Source: CAVVMA01 sp963830715 (lineage in GTDB: Bacteria > Desulfobacterota > Binatia > Binatales > Binataceae). Taken from it: a stretch of DNA of 64,000 bases. Positions 1 to 9,727 of the stretch are shown here, piece after piece (positions within the stretch are counted from its first letter, which is position 1; each line of letters begins with the position of its first letter). A model generated the notes under the pieces. That model was given only the letters and a program-made list of their open reading frames with translations. It had not been told where the DNA came from and made no database searches. Position numbers and translations under genes: made by a program. The stretch lies in the NCBI GenBank assembly GCA_963830715.1, contig CAWHNS010000015.1, positions 28,096 through 92,095 of the forward strand, read 5' to 3'.

Positions 1-41
1 GCAAGCGCACGTCAGCAGGCCGGTAGAAGTGACAAAAGACT

Positions 42-365
42 ATGACGTTTTCTCCCGAGGTTAAGTGGACGGCGAACCGCGCGAACCGGGCCGCCCCCTT
101 ACGGTCAATGAGCCCATACGACGAAATCGAGAGGCTGCTATCCGACATGCCAGCGCTGTCGCCGCAAAAGCGTGAGAGCCTACTTCCGGTGGCTCGGTCC
201 ATCGCGGCGGCCGTGGTGAGCAGCATCTCCGGCATGTCCGAGCGGCACGCGCGAAAAGCTTACGTCAAGGACGAGGACTTGGGGGAGTTGTGGTATCGGG
301 TCGCGGATCTCACCATACGTCTGGCGATGAGATCGCGCGCGGAAAATCCTGGGACGAGCGGCTAG
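42..365 (+). CDS. hypothetical protein
   Basis: Open frame of 107 codons that I do not recognise. A second ATG at 108 would give an 85-residue protein beginning MSPYDEIERLLSDMP, which looks like a more natural soluble start. The central part is helical and alanine/serine rich (around residues 50-65), and the C-terminal half has charged helices. It converges on pssA, whose stop lies about 100 bases downstream on the other strand. No signal peptide or membrane segment is evident. It could be a chance frame in GC-rich DNA. Confidence 0.35.
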   Translation: MTFSPEVKWTANRANRAAPLRSMSPYDEIERLLSDMPALSPQKRESLLPVARSIAAAVVSSISGMSERHARKAYVKDEDLGELWYRVADLTIRLAMRSRAENPGTSG

Positions 366-463
366 GAGTGCGCCGATGCCACTATCGATCAGCCGTTCCG
401 AGTGATCGAGCACGCAACGCGGCCGAAAACCTGACCAATTTCAAACTGATGCACTCCCGACGC

Positions 464-1363
464 TTAAGGCCTATCGCTACGGGCCGGCAGCGCGCCGGTT
501 ATCTTCGGGTCGGCCTCGGATTCGGATCGTCGCGCCCCGGTCTCCCGGCTCTCGCCGCCCGCCGCCACCGGACGCAGCACGGGCGTCTTCCTGGTCATCT
601 TTTCGCCTTTGAGCATCAGCAGCGGGCCGGACAGCACATAGACGGTCGCCGCGGCGAACACGGTAACCTGCGGCATCGCGAACAGGAACGCCGCCGCGAC
701 CAGAACGCCGACCAGAATCTCAACCGGTGCAGTGCGGCGAAGATTCACCGACTTGAAGCTCGGATAGGGAACGCGCGAGATCATCGCCGCAGACAGCGCC
801 TACCGTGAGCGGCGCCGGCCACCGCTGCCAGCACTCGCGGCGAGTCGAGCTCGAAGTAGCTGTACGCCAGCACCAGCGTCGCGATCATCGCGGCCGCGCC
901 CGGAACGGGAAGTCCGATGAAGCGCCGCTTGTCGGTGCTGCCGGTCTGGATATTGAAGCGGGCGAGCCGCAGCGCCGCGCAGACCACGAAGATCCCGCTG
1001 ACGATCCATGCCCAGCGCCCGAGCGGGCGCACGGCGAAGGTATAGACCAACCCGGCCGGCGCGACCCCGAACGCGACCACGTCGGACAGGCTGTCGTACT
1101 CGACGCCGAACTGGCTGGAGGTGCGCGAGAGCGCGCGCGACACGACCGTCGAGTCCGTCGCAGATGAAGGCCACCAGGATCATCACCGCGGCGAGCTCGA
1201 AGTGCGCATTGATCGCGGACACCAGCGAGTAGAAGCCCGCCATCAGGCCGAGCGAGGTGATTGTAACCGGCAGGAGGAAGACGCCGCGCCTGAGCGGGGC
1301 GGCAACTTTCCTGCGCTGTTCGCGAAAGCGGCCGGAGATCAGACGCACGCGGGCGCCGTTCAC
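464..1363 (-). CDS. pssA: CDP-diacylglycerol--serine O-phosphatidyltransferase (frameshifted)
   Basis: Transfers phosphatidyl from CDP-diacylglycerol to serine to make phosphatidylserine at the inner membrane. The CDP-alcohol phosphotransferase motif spans a frame change near 1125-1145: DGLDGRVARAL is in one frame and FGVEYDSLSD, with the metal-binding aspartates, is in the next. A second change near 785-815 leads into the C-terminal helices ending at 464. Several hydrophobic segments fit the usual multi-span protein of about 280 residues. The start is uncertain: GTG at 1363 is in frame, but an ATG at 1394 overlaps the psd stop (ATGA) and would be used if another indel lies between them. It sits directly downstream of psd, the next enzyme in the pathway. 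Not a pseudogene in my view. Confidence 0.85.
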
Positions 1364-1390
1364 CGCCGTCGCGATCGAATCGGCGTTTCC

Positions 1391-2103
1391 TCATTGCGTA
1401 AGCTCCCCGATCACGCTCTCTCCTGCCCTGACGCGATCGCCGACCTGCACCGCGACGCGGTATCTCGAACGGCATGAAATGATCGACGCGGCTGCCGAAC
1501 ATGATCAGCCCGATACGCTCCCCTATTTGTATCCTATCATGCTCGCGCAGGCGGCAGACTATGCGGCGGGCGAGGTAGCCGGCGACTTGAACCATAGCGT
1601 GCCGCGCCCCCGCGCCGTCATCGATCACGATCAGGTTGCGCTCATTATGTTCGCTGGCATGGTCGCTGAAGGCGGCGTGAAACTCGCCCGGCGTGTGGGT
1701 CAGCGCGACGACTTCCCCGCTGACGGGCGCGCGATTGACATGCACGTTGAGCGGCGACATGAAGACCGAAACACGGCGAAACCGGCCCTCCGGAAGGCCG
1801 CTCGGGGCGTCCCTCGCCAATATCGGTGACGCGGCCGTCGGCGCCCGAGAGCACGATTCCCGGGCGCGAGGGCGGAACGCGTTCCGGGTCGCGAAAGAAC
1901 GCGCCAATCGCGATCGCGACCAGCACCATCGCAAGACCCAGCCAGTGCAAGCCGACCAGCGCAACCGCAAGGCCCGCGATGCCGGTGGCCAGAGCCATCG
2001 CCGCACCCTCAACCGCGATTCCGATCGTCGCGGCAATGCGGGCGAGCATCCCCTGCGGCTGTCGGCGACGCTGTTGCTGTTCCGGGCGCGCGATACTGTC
2101 CAA
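1391..2103 (-). CDS. psd: phosphatidylserine decarboxylase, short type (frameshifted)
   Basis: Converts phosphatidylserine to phosphatidylethanolamine with a pyruvoyl group formed by self-cleavage. Two N-terminal membrane helices are followed by FFRDPERVPP, then SPLNVHVNRAPVSG, and near the C-terminus FGSRVDHF, whose GS is the self-processing site of the short (archaeal-type) family. Frame changes are needed near 1775 and 1455; the corrected end reads VGDRVRAGESVIGEL and stops at 1391. The apparent start is TTG at 2103, four bases after the ilvC stop. An internal ATG at 2049 (MLARIAATIG) is a good alternative. Its ATGA overlap with the pssA frame suggests translational coupling. Confidence 0.85.
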
Positions 2104-2106
2104 TGC

Positions 2107-3123
2107 CTAGTTCTTCGACTTGTCGACCAGCCGCTCGCTGGCCAGCCACGGCATGAAGGACCGCAGCTTGCGCCCGACTTCCTCGGAGGGATGATGTTCG
2201 CCCTCTTTGCGCAATTCGCGGAAGTGAGGCAGGCCCGCGCGGTACTCTTCTATCCATTCGTTGGCGAACTTGCCCGACTGAATGTCGGCGAGCAGCTTCT
2301 TCATCGCCTCGCGCGAGGGCGCTCCCACCACGCGCTTGCCGCGCGTCATGTCGCCGTACTCGGCGGTATTGCTTATCGAGTAGCGCATGTTCGAGATGCC
2401 GCCCTCGTAGATCAGGTCCACGATCAGCTTCACCTCGTGCACGCACTCGAAGTAGGCCATTTCGGGTGCGTAGCCGGCCTCGACCAGGGTCTCATAGCCC
2501 GCCCGAATCAGCTCGGTCAGGCCGCCGCACAAGACCGCCTGCTCGCCGAACAGATCGGTTTCGGTCTCCTCCTTGAAGGAGGTTTCCAGCAGCGCGGCGC
2601 GGGCACCGCCGATCGCGGCGCCATAGGCGAGCGCGATTTTCCTGGTATCGCCGGAAGGATCCTGATGCACCGCGAGCAGGCACGGCACGCCACGGCCCTT
2701 GGTGTATTCGGAACGCACCAGGTGTCCGGGACCCTTGGGCGCGATCATGAAGACATTGACGTCCTTGGGAGGCTGGATGAACTTGAAATGGATATTGAAG
2801 CCGTGGCCGAAAGCGAGGGATTTGCCGGCCGTCAGAAATGGTCCGATCTCGCTCTGATAGATGTCGGAGCCCATCTCGTCCGGCACGAGCATCATGATGA
2901 GGTCGGCCTGCTTCGCCGCTTCGGCCGTTTCCAGCACGCTCAGTCCGTGCTTTGCAGCCTTGTCCCACGACGGACTGCCCTTGCGCAGGCCAACCCGCAC
3001 GTCCATCCCGCTGTCACGCAGATTGAGCGCGTGGGCATGGCCCTGGCTGCCGAAACCGAGGATCGCGATCTTCCTGGGTTTCAGCGCGCTCAGATCCGCA
3101 TCGCGATCGTAATAGACCTTCAT
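2107..3123 (-). CDS. ilvC: ketol-acid reductoisomerase
   Basis: Second enzyme of valine/isoleucine synthesis: isomerises and reduces acetolactate or acetohydroxybutyrate using Mg2+ and NADPH. The 338 residues match the short class I family. The N-terminal Rossmann motif GFGSQGHAHALN is followed by a loop containing RKGSPSW, whose Arg and Ser residues favour NADPH. The C-terminal knotted domain keeps the metal-binding E and D residues (DLFGEQAVLCGG, FECVHEVKLIVDLIYEGG). The frame is uninterrupted. It follows ilvN by three bases and precedes psd by three bases, so ilvN-ilvC-psd-pssA look co-transcribed. Confidence 0.97.
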   Translation of the reverse strand: MKVYYDRDADLSALKPRKIAILGFGSQGHAHALNLRDSGMDVRVGLRKGSPSWDKAAKHGLSVLETAEAAKQADLIMMLVPDEMGSDIYQSEIGPFLTAGKSLAFGHGFNIHFKFIQPPKDVNVFMIAPKGPGHLVRSEYTKGRGVPCLLAVHQDPSGDTRKIALAYGAAIGGARAALLETSFKEETETDLFGEQAVLCGGLTELIRAGYETLVEAGYAPEMAYFECVHEVKLIVDLIYEGGISNMRYSISNTAEYGDMTRGKRVVGAPSREAMKKLLADIQSGKFANEWIEEYRAGLPHFRELRKEGEHHPSEEVGRKLRSFMPWLASERLVDKSKN

Positions 3124-3126
3124 TCG

Positions 3127-3652
3127 CTACTCCTGATTGGCGCGGGCGCGGCCGTGATTGGCGATGGGCTGGACCGACCGCGCCATCGCGATCTTGCCCG
3201 AGCGCACCACTTCCTTGATTCCAAGCGGGCGCACCAGCGCGATAAACGCCTGGATCTTGTCCGAGTCGCCGGTGATTTCCACCGTCACCGAACGCGGCCC
3301 GATATCGACCACGTGGGCGCGAAACGCCGACGACGATCGAATCCATCTCCGGGCGCGTGCGCTCATCCACCGCGACTTTCACCATCACCATCTCGCGGTC
3401 GACGGTCTCCACGTCCTTGAAGTCGGTCACCTTGATGACCGAGACGAGCTTGTTCAGTTGCTTGTTGATCTGCTCGAGGATCTGGTCGTCGCCCGAGGTG
3501 ACCAGCACGATTCGGGAGACCGTGGGGTCGGACGGATCCTCGTTGACGGTCAGCGACTGGATATTGAAGCCGCGACTGGAGAACAGCCCCGAGACGCGCG
3601 CCAGAACGCCGAATTCGTTTTCGACCAATACCGATATCGTATGACTGGGCAT
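3127..3652 (-). CDS. ilvN: acetolactate synthase small subunit (frameshifted)
   Basis: Regulatory subunit of acetohydroxyacid synthase; binds valine through its N-terminal ACT domain (SVLVENEFGVLARVSGLF, GFNIQSLTV). The frame breaks near 3330: the first part ends at RPEMDSIV and continues in another frame as SAFRAHVVDIGPRSVTVEITG through to the end at 3127. Corrected length is about 175 residues, normal for the family. The catalytic subunit gene ilvB, usually just upstream, is not here: tsaB and a YdcH-like gene occupy that position, so ilvB must lie elsewhere. Confidence 0.9.
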
Positions 3653-3692
3653 TGCGGTGGAAATCGCGCGCGCATCGCGGAGCGCCTGCCGT

Positions 3693-3923
3693 TCAGCGTG
3701 CCTCGTTCTGATGGCGATGCAGAATCATCATTATCCGATCTTTCGAGGCCAGCTTGAGCTTCTGAATTCTCTTCATTTCCACTTCATCCGCCGCGGTGAG
3801 ATAGAGCTTGCCGCGAAACGTTTCGAGTTGCCGCTTGAGGTCGAGATGCTCGTGGTAGAGCGCCTTCAACTCCTCGTCGCGGGCTGCAAGCTGTTGAATG
3901 AGATCGACTTCTCTCTGCTCCAT
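3693..3923 (-). CDS. YdcH/DUF465 family small protein
   Basis: Protein of 76 residues, almost entirely alpha-helical, matching the DUF465 (YdcH) pattern: a first helix with EELKALYHEHLDLKRQLE, then LTAADEVEMKRIQKLKLASKDRI. The function of this family is not established. The ATG at 3923 has a good ribosome-binding site (GGAGG a few bases upstream). The same frame is open upstream into tsaB, so as written TsaB and this protein form one 347-codon frame. I list it separately because of its own start signal. Confidence 0.75.
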   Translation of the reverse strand: MEQREVDLIQQLAARDEELKALYHEHLDLKRQLETFRGKLYLTAADEVEMKRIQKLKLASKDRIMMILHRHQNEAR

Positions 3924-4736
3924 AGCCCCTCCGTTCCGACTTCTGTCCGGTTCGCGCCGGCCGGCCGCCCTGAGCGTTGCCTCAGGCGGCCTGACATAAA
4001 GAGGTTCCAGGATGACAGCCTGCTCCGCCTCACCTCGCGCAAATCCGGCCGCGCCCAACGCCGCAATCGACCTGCCCCGCGCGGGCAAGTCGCTGTCTGC
4101 AAGCGTCGTCGCTCGCCTGCCTTGCGCACCGATTAGGGAGTTCGCATCCGCAGCCCTTCGGTCCCCCACAAGCACCGTCTTATCCGGAATCCGCGGGACC
4201 AACCACTCGAGCTTCACCACCAGATCATCCGACAGCTTCTGTAACCTATCGGACACTATCCGGTAAAGAGCCGCATAAACTTCCCCCTTGCGCGCGTCCA
4301 GAACCGGGCAAATGAAATCCTGCCAGAGGGACTCCGAAGCACCCGCCTCCGATCTGTCCGCCAGCGAATCGAGGGCGCCGAGCGCCATCGCGTCAAGGCT
4401 CGGAATCCCCACGATTGGGCATCCGATCGCCGCGACCAGACCCTTGGCGTAGCTGAGCGCGATCCTGAGTCCGGTGAACGAGCCCGGGCCGATTCCAACC
4501 GCGACTCCGGCCAGCTCACGGATACCAACACCCGTGCCGCGGAGCAACTCCGCGACCAGGTCGGGCAACGACGCGCCGTGCGGGCCAGCCGCGCGCGACA
4601 GGTCCGCGATTGTCCGCCCGTTGGCTACCAGCCCGAGGCTTGCGATTGGAGTTCCGGTGTCCAGGCCCAGCACGGGGCCGATCGAGACGCTCTGCCGCAG
4701 CAGCAGCTTATCCCTGAACAATTCGCGAGATATCAT
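3924..4736 (-). CDS. tsaB: tRNA threonylcarbamoyladenosine synthesis protein TsaB
   Basis: Scaffold of the TsaD-TsaB-TsaE complex that makes t6A37 in tRNA. It has an ASKHA fold with LGLDTGTPIASLGLV at the N-terminus and the characteristic VGIGPGSFTGLRIALSYAKGL segment (around residues 80-105). The apparent ATG at 4736 overlaps the end of rseP by 29 bases, while family members normally begin at the LGLDTG strand, so a later GTG or TTG is likely. No stop codon separates it from the following YdcH-like gene; either an indel hides the stop or the two are fused. Confidence 0.85.
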
Positions 4737-6064
4737 TGAAGATGACGAAGGCCATCAAGGCCACCAGCACGACCAACCCGAACCGCTGCGCCATCTCGCG
4801 ATGACGCACGGTGACCGGCTTGCCGCGCACGCACTCGACCAGGAAGAAGGCCAGATGGCCTCCGTCGAGCATCGGCACCGGCAGCAGGTTGATGATGGCG
4901 AGTTCGATACTCAGCATGACCGTGAAGAGTGCGACGTTGGCAAATCCCTGATGGGCCTGCTGGCCGGCCAACTGCGCGATCATGATCGGTCCGCCGAGCG
5001 CTTCCCGAATAGGAGTCGATCGCCGGACTATCTCCGCGATTCCGGAGACCAGCATCACGGTCATCTTTCCGGTCTCGACAAACGCGTGACCGGTCGCGGA
5101 CACCGGACCCAGCCGCTGCACTATGGAGTCGCCCCGCGGCATGACTCCGATTACCCAGTTGCCGTGCGCTTCGGGAGTGCCGGTTTCATGTTCGCGCACC
5201 GGCCTGAGCACCAAAACTCCGTGCGTGGCGCCGCCGTTAACACTTTCTCGCGCGAACTCGATCTTAAGCGCCCGGCCGTCGCCGCCTTTAACCGTATCCG
5301 ACAGTTCGTTCCAGGTTTTCAGCGGACGGCCGTCGATCGAGAGGATGCGGTCCCCGGTGCGCAGACCAGCGGTCGCGGCCGGCATCCCGGCCTTCACCTG
5401 CCCGACGGTCGGCAGCAGGTACGGCACGCCGTACATGAAGACGATCGCGAGCGCCACCGGAGCAAACACGTAGTTCGCCAGCGGACCGGCGATCACGATC
5501 AGAATCCGCTTGGCAACGCTCTGAGTTGGAAAGGAACGGGCCTTCAGGGTTTCGACCAGTTCAGGCGGGCGTCTGGCTGCGATCGCCTTGATCGCGTCCG
5601 GTACCGACCCGACCCGTTCGATTTCGGAAAGCAGCGTCGATTCGAGCGGACTCAGCCGGTGGCCGAAGATCGCAGCGCTCTTCTGATCGCCGATCGCAGG
5701 CGCCGCGCGATGAGCCAGCGCAAGAAGTTCGCCATCGGAATCCGGAGCCGCGATCGGGGAGTCCGCGACCTTGGCCGCGGACGAACAGGTCGAGCCCGGT
5801 TTCCTTCAGCAAGGTCTCGCTGTCGCCGAGACCCGGCTCGTCGCCGATCTCGTCGCCGAGCATCCGGACGTAGCCGCCAAGCGGGGTCGCCGACAGTGCG
5901 TATTCGGTCTCGCCCCGGCGGAACGACCAGACTTTGGGAGGGTAACCGATCGAGAACCGCAGCACCCGGACGCCGCACCGCTTCGCCATCACGAAGTGAC
6001 CGGCCTCATGCACCACAATCAGCACCGCCAGGATCACGACCGCCGCAATTATCGAGGTCAGCAT
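4708..6064 (-). CDS. rseP: site-2 RIP metalloprotease RseP (frameshifted)
   Basis: Inner-membrane zinc metalloprotease that cleaves transmembrane anti-sigma factors. The N-terminal helix carries VVHEAGHFVMAK (HExxH zinc site). The PDZ domain lies around TAGLRTGDRILSIDGRP, and the C-terminal LLPVPMLDGGHLAFF supplies the third zinc ligand. The frame changes once near 5780, after GLDLFVRG. The corrected linker reads HRLSPLESTLLSEIERVGSV and then IAGPLANYVFAPVALAI. It follows cdsA by about 60 bases; dxr, usually between them, is missing. Confidence 0.9.
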
Positions 6065-6125
6065 AGACTCCTTTGAGCGTGCGCTTGGCTCGTGGAGGGC
6101 AGCTTAAAGGACGTGCCTGGCGGCA

Positions 6126-6911
6126 TCACTGGGTATAATAATAAGTGAAGACCACGGCGAAGACTAGGCTCGAAGCACGATCGAGCAGTCCGCCGTGTCC
6201 GGGGAAAATCCATCCCGAATCCTTGACTCCCGCGACCCGCTTGTAGGCCGAATTGGCGAGATCGCCCACCTGCGCCATCGCGCCGATAGCGCACGAGATG
6301 ATGGCCCGGCTCGACAGCGGCCAGTCCGGCACCAGCAGGCTGCCGATTAGCACTCCGGCAACGACCGACAGAAAAAGCCCTCCGACCGCGCCTTCCACAG
6401 TCTTGTTGGGACTCACCCTCGGCAAGAGCTTGATCCGCCCCAGGAATCGGCCCGCGAAATAGGCTCCCGTGTCACTCGCGATCACGACGAACAGCATCAG
6501 CAGGAGAATTTCGATACCGCCCGCGCGGGCTCGAAGCAGCGCGAAGTATGGGAACATCACCCCAACGTATAGAGCGCCGAGTATCGTCAACGGCGTACCT
6601 TCTCGACTGTCGTCGGCGCCGGTGACGGCGACCATAGCGACCAATGCCAGCATCGCCGCACCCACCGAGGCCGCTGCGATGCGGCTTCCGCGTCCGCCGT
6701 AAAGGAAGAACGCGGCCGGCGTCGCGCCGGCGAGCATCAGGAGCACGATCGGCAGCGGGCGGCGCACGCCGGTCATCAGCCCAATCTCGTAGAGCCCCAC
6801 CCCGGTAAGCGCGGCGATAACCCCGCTGAACAGCCAGGCGGGAGCGAGCACCACCAGCGCCAGTACCGCAGGCAGCGCGACCAGGGCGGTCCAGAGCCTA
6901 GTTCGCAGCAC
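6126..6911 (-). CDS. cdsA: phosphatidate cytidylyltransferase
   Basis: Makes CDP-diacylglycerol from CTP and phosphatidic acid; the product feeds pssA in this same window. The 261 residues contain about eight hydrophobic segments. The C-terminal signature is present (SAYKRVAGVKDSG, PGHGGLLDR), but the position after DR that is normally Asp reads Ser (DRASSLVF). I cannot tell whether this is natural variation. The ATG overlaps the end of uppS, so the two are probably translationally coupled. Confidence 0.93.
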   Translation of the reverse strand: MLRTRLWTALVALPAVLALVVLAPAWLFSGVIAALTGVGLYEIGLMTGVRRPLPIVLLMLAGATPAAFFLYGGRGSRIAAASVGAAMLALVAMVAVTGADDSREGTPLTILGALYVGVMFPYFALLRARAGGIEILLLMLFVVIASDTGAYFAGRFLGRIKLLPRVSPNKTVEGAVGGLFLSVVAGVLIGSLLVPDWPLSSRAIISCAIGAMAQVGDLANSAYKRVAGVKDSGWIFPGHGGLLDRASSLVFAVVFTYYYTQ

Positions 6912-7683
6912 GCAGGCGGTGGTTGGAACCGCTCTCGAGCGATCCGAACCGCCGCTCGCGCATCTGATAGGCGGAGAGCGCGCTCAGGAACTCGCGTTCG
7001 CGGAAGTCAGGCCATAGCGTTTCGGTGAAATACAGCTCGGTGTAGGCAAGCTGAAAAAGAAAGAAATTGGAGAGCCGCAGCTCCCCCGAAGTCCGAATCA
7101 GCAGGTCCGGATCGGGCAAGCCGGCGGTGTCGAGCCGCGAGGCGACCGCGTGCTCGTCGATCTGATCTGGGGCGACGATCCCCGCCGCGACATCGAGCGC
7201 GATTCGTCTCGCGGCGCGCGCCAGGTCCTGACGTCCGCCGTACGACAACGCCAATGCGACCGTCAGTTCGCGGTTCTGTGAGGTCAGCTCCACGGTCTCG
7301 GCGAGGGCGCGCCTGACCTGGAGCGGGAGGCGTTCGGTGTCTCCGAGCGCGACCACTTTGATGCCGCGCTTCATCATGCGCTTGGTCTCGGTCATGAGGT
7401 AGCGATGGAAGAGCTGCATCAGGAAGCGCACTTCGGTGTTGGGACGCAGCCAGTTTTCGTTCGAGAACGCGAAGAGCGTCAGATACGGGATGCCCAGCTC
7501 GCGCGCGGCCTCGACCACCGCGCGGACCGAGTCTTTGCCGCGGCGATGGCCCTCGGAGCGGGCCAGCCCGCGATGCGTGGCCCAGCGCCCGTTACCGTCC
7601 ATCACGATCGCGACGTGACGGGGCAATCGCGCCGGATCAAGCGAGAGATTGGGGAATTCGTCGAGTGGGAGTGATGTGGCCAC
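6898..7683 (-). CDS. uppS: undecaprenyl diphosphate synthase (cis-prenyltransferase)
   Basis: Builds the C55 lipid carrier for peptidoglycan from farnesyl diphosphate and isopentenyl diphosphate. Of 261 residues, all five conserved regions are visible: AIVMDGNGRWA near the N-terminus (catalytic Asp), the GHRRG helix, LTLFAFSNENW, and the isopentenyl-diphosphate site DPDLLIRTSGELRLSNFFLF followed by AYTELYF. The frame is intact. It lies between frr and cdsA, the standard arrangement. Confidence 0.96.
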   Translation of the reverse strand: MATSLPLDEFPNLSLDPARLPRHVAIVMDGNGRWATHRGLARSEGHRRGKDSVRAVVEAARELGIPYLTLFAFSNENWLRPNTEVRFLMQLFHRYLMTETKRMMKRGIKVVALGDTERLPLQVRRALAETVELTSQNRELTVALALSYGGRQDLARAARRIALDVAAGIVAPDQIDEHAVASRLDTAGLPDPDLLIRTSGELRLSNFFLFQLAYTELYFTETLWPDFREREFLSALSAYQMRERRFGSLESGSNHRLRAAN

Positions 7684-7740
7684 TTGATATCGCTGACGAT
7701 TGGCGCGTCGCGCCGGCCCGAAGTCTCGGTTCGACCCCGG

Positions 7741-8297
7741 CTAGACCTCCATGATCTCCGCTTCCTTGGCGGCAAGCACCTTGTCGAGCCTTTCGATGAA
7801 TTCAGTGGTGAATTGTTGCACGCGGGCTTCGGCGGTGTGCAGGTCGTCGTCGGCGATTTTCTTCTCCTTGTGCAGGTCGCGCAACATCTCGTTCGCGTCG
7901 CGGCGATGGTTGCGCACGGAGACCCGGAAGTCCTCGGCCATCTTGCGTACGTGCTTGACGAGTTCCTTGCGCCGTTCTTCGGTGAGTTCCGGAATCGGAA
8001 TCCGGATCACCTTGCCGTCATTCATCGGAGTCAGTCCGAGGTCGGAAGTCTGGATCGCTTTTTCGATCTCGTGAGTCGCGCCCTTGTCGTAGGGCGTTAT
8101 GACGAGCAGGCGGGGTCGGGCGCGGCCAGCCCCGCCAACTGTCTTAGCGGGGTCTTCGCGCCGTAGTAGTTGACGTGCAATCCCTCCAGCAGCGCGGTTG
8201 ACGCCCGCCCGGTCCGGACCCGCGACAACTCGTGCCTGAAGGCCGCGACCGACTGGTCCATCTCGTGGCGCGCCAATTCGATCACGTCGTCTTTCAT
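7741..8297 (-). CDS. frr: ribosome recycling factor (frameshifted)
   Basis: Splits post-termination ribosomes with EF-G. The N-terminal segment MKDDVIELARHEMDQSVAAF through RTGRASTALLEGLHVNYYG is followed by a one-base deletion in the C run at 8112-8115. In the restored frame the protein continues with LLVITPYDKGATHEIEKAI and IPELTEERRKELVKHVRK to the end at 7741. Corrected length is about 185 residues, the normal size. Eight bases separate it from pyrH upstream. Confidence 0.93.
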
Positions 8298-8304
8298 TCG
8301 ACTT

Positions 8305-9060
8305 TCAGGGCAGTGGACCGCTCTCCACCCATGTACCGACGGTTTCTCCGAGCACAGCCCTTCTTATATTACCCGGCTTGCGCAAATTCAAAACCACGAT
8401 CGGCAGCCGGTAGTCCATGCACATGGAAATCGCGGTCGAGTCCATCACTTTCAGGCTGCGCTGGAGGACCTCGAGGTAAGTGAGGCGATCGAAGCGTTTG
8501 GCTGAGGAATCGTTCGCCGGATCGCGGTCGTAAACGCCGTCCACGTGATGGCTGGCCTTCAGGATGATCTCCGCGCCGATCTCCATCGCGCGCAGGCTCG
8601 CGGCGGTGTCGGTGGTGAAGTAGGGATTGCCGGTGCCGGCGGCGAAAATCACCGTCCGGCCCTTTTCCAGATGGCGCACCGCGCGCCGCCGGATGTAGGG
8701 CTCGCACAGCGCCTGCATCTCGATCGCCGAGAGCACCCGCGTGCTGACTCCCAGTTGCTCCAGGGCGTTTTGCAGGGCGAGCGCATTGATCACCGTCGCG
8801 AGCATCCCCATTTGATCGGCGGTCGCGCGATCCATCCCGCGGGCTTCATAATCGCTGCCGCGCATGATGTTCCCCGCGCCGATCACCATCGCGGTCTGCA
8901 CGCCCAGATCGAGGACCTGCTTGACCTCCAGCGCGACGTACCCAACTGCGTCGAGGTCGATCCCGCTGCCCTCGGCCGGCGCCAGCGCCTCCCCGGAGAG
9001 CTTCAGGAGGATTCGACGGAAGCGCGGCTTGGCGGGAGAGGGGCTCTGGACTTCGCCCAT
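8305..9060 (-). CDS. pyrH: UMP kinase
   Basis: Phosphorylates UMP to UDP. The 251 residues have the amino-acid-kinase fold: RILLKLSGEAL at the nucleotide site, VIGAGNIMRG, DQMGMLATVINALALQ, AAGTGNPYFTTDTAASLRA and KASHHVDGVYDRDP. A 12-residue N-terminal extension precedes the core; later starts are possible but there is no clear reason to prefer one. It sits between tsf and frr as in most bacteria. Confidence 0.97.
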   Translation of the reverse strand: MGEVQSPSPAKPRFRRILLKLSGEALAPAEGSGIDLDAVGYVALEVKQVLDLGVQTAMVIGAGNIMRGSDYEARGMDRATADQMGMLATVINALALQNALEQLGVSTRVLSAIEMQALCEPYIRRRAVRHLEKGRTVIFAAGTGNPYFTTDTAASLRAMEIGAEIILKASHHVDGVYDRDPANDSSAKRFDRLTYLEVLQRSLKVMDSTAISMCMDYRLPIVVLNLRKPGNIRRAVLGETVGTWVESGPLP

Positions 9061-9108
9061 CAGATCTCGATCCCTCTAATCCAATTCCCCGGCCGGACTC
9101 GTGGTTCC

Positions 9109-9727
9109 CTAGCCTGCGGTCTTGCCGTCCAGGCCCTCGCCGAGCTGGAACCGCATGAAGCGCCGGATCTCGATCTTTCTCACCAAGCTTGCCGACGTAT
9201 TCGCCGACCAGGTCCGAGATCGTGCGGTTGGGATCACGGACATAACTCTGCTCGGCCAGGCACATATCGCGGTAGAATCGCTCGAGCTTCCCCTCCACGA
9301 TCTTGCTCACGATAGCCTCCGGCTTGCCCGCCGATTGCTGAGCGTAGATCTGCCGCTCCTGCTGGATCAATTCGGCGGGAAGCTCCTCGCGCCGCACGCA
9401 ACGCGGATTCGCAGCCGCGATCTGCATCGCGATTTCCTTGACCAGGGTCTGAAACTCCGGCGTCTTGGCGACGAAGTCGCTCTCGCAATTGATCTCAACC
9501 AGCACGCCCAGCTTCCCGCCGGCGTGGATATAAGCGCCGACCGAGCCCTCCGACGCGACCCGCCCCGCGCGCCTGGCGGCCTGCGCGATACCCTTCTCGC
9601 GCAGCCAGAGCGCGGCCTTCTCCATATCGCCGCCGCTCTCCGCCAGCGCCTTCTTGCAATCCATCACGCCTGCGCCGGTTTTCTCGCGCAGTTCCTTCAC
9701 CAATTTCGCGTCGAGTTCTGCCATCAA
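9109..9727 (-). CDS. tsf: elongation factor Ts, short form (frameshifted at the end)
   Basis: Nucleotide exchange factor for EF-Tu. The N-terminal UBA-like domain VKELREKTGAGVMDCKKALAE and the core (EINCESDFVAKTPEF, LIQQERQIYA) are intact. Near 9176-9178 an extra base in a run of T (A on the coding strand) throws the last ~23 residues out of frame. Removing it gives IEIRRFMRFQLGEGLDG and a stop at 9109. The 205-residue product corresponds to the short EF-Ts type that lacks the coiled-coil insertion. A second Met directly follows the first, so the start could be 9724. Confidence 0.94.

Noticed and set aside
464..2103. Programmed frameshifting in pssA/psd and other genes
   Set aside because: Shift sites differ in direction and context, have no common slippery heptamer or stem-loop, and occur in genes never known to use recoding.
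1693..3420. 575-codon open frame on the plus strand
   Set aside because: It is the antisense of psd, ilvC and ilvN; its protein is rich in His/Arg/Gln and shows no family motif. High GC leaves few stop codons on the opposite strand.
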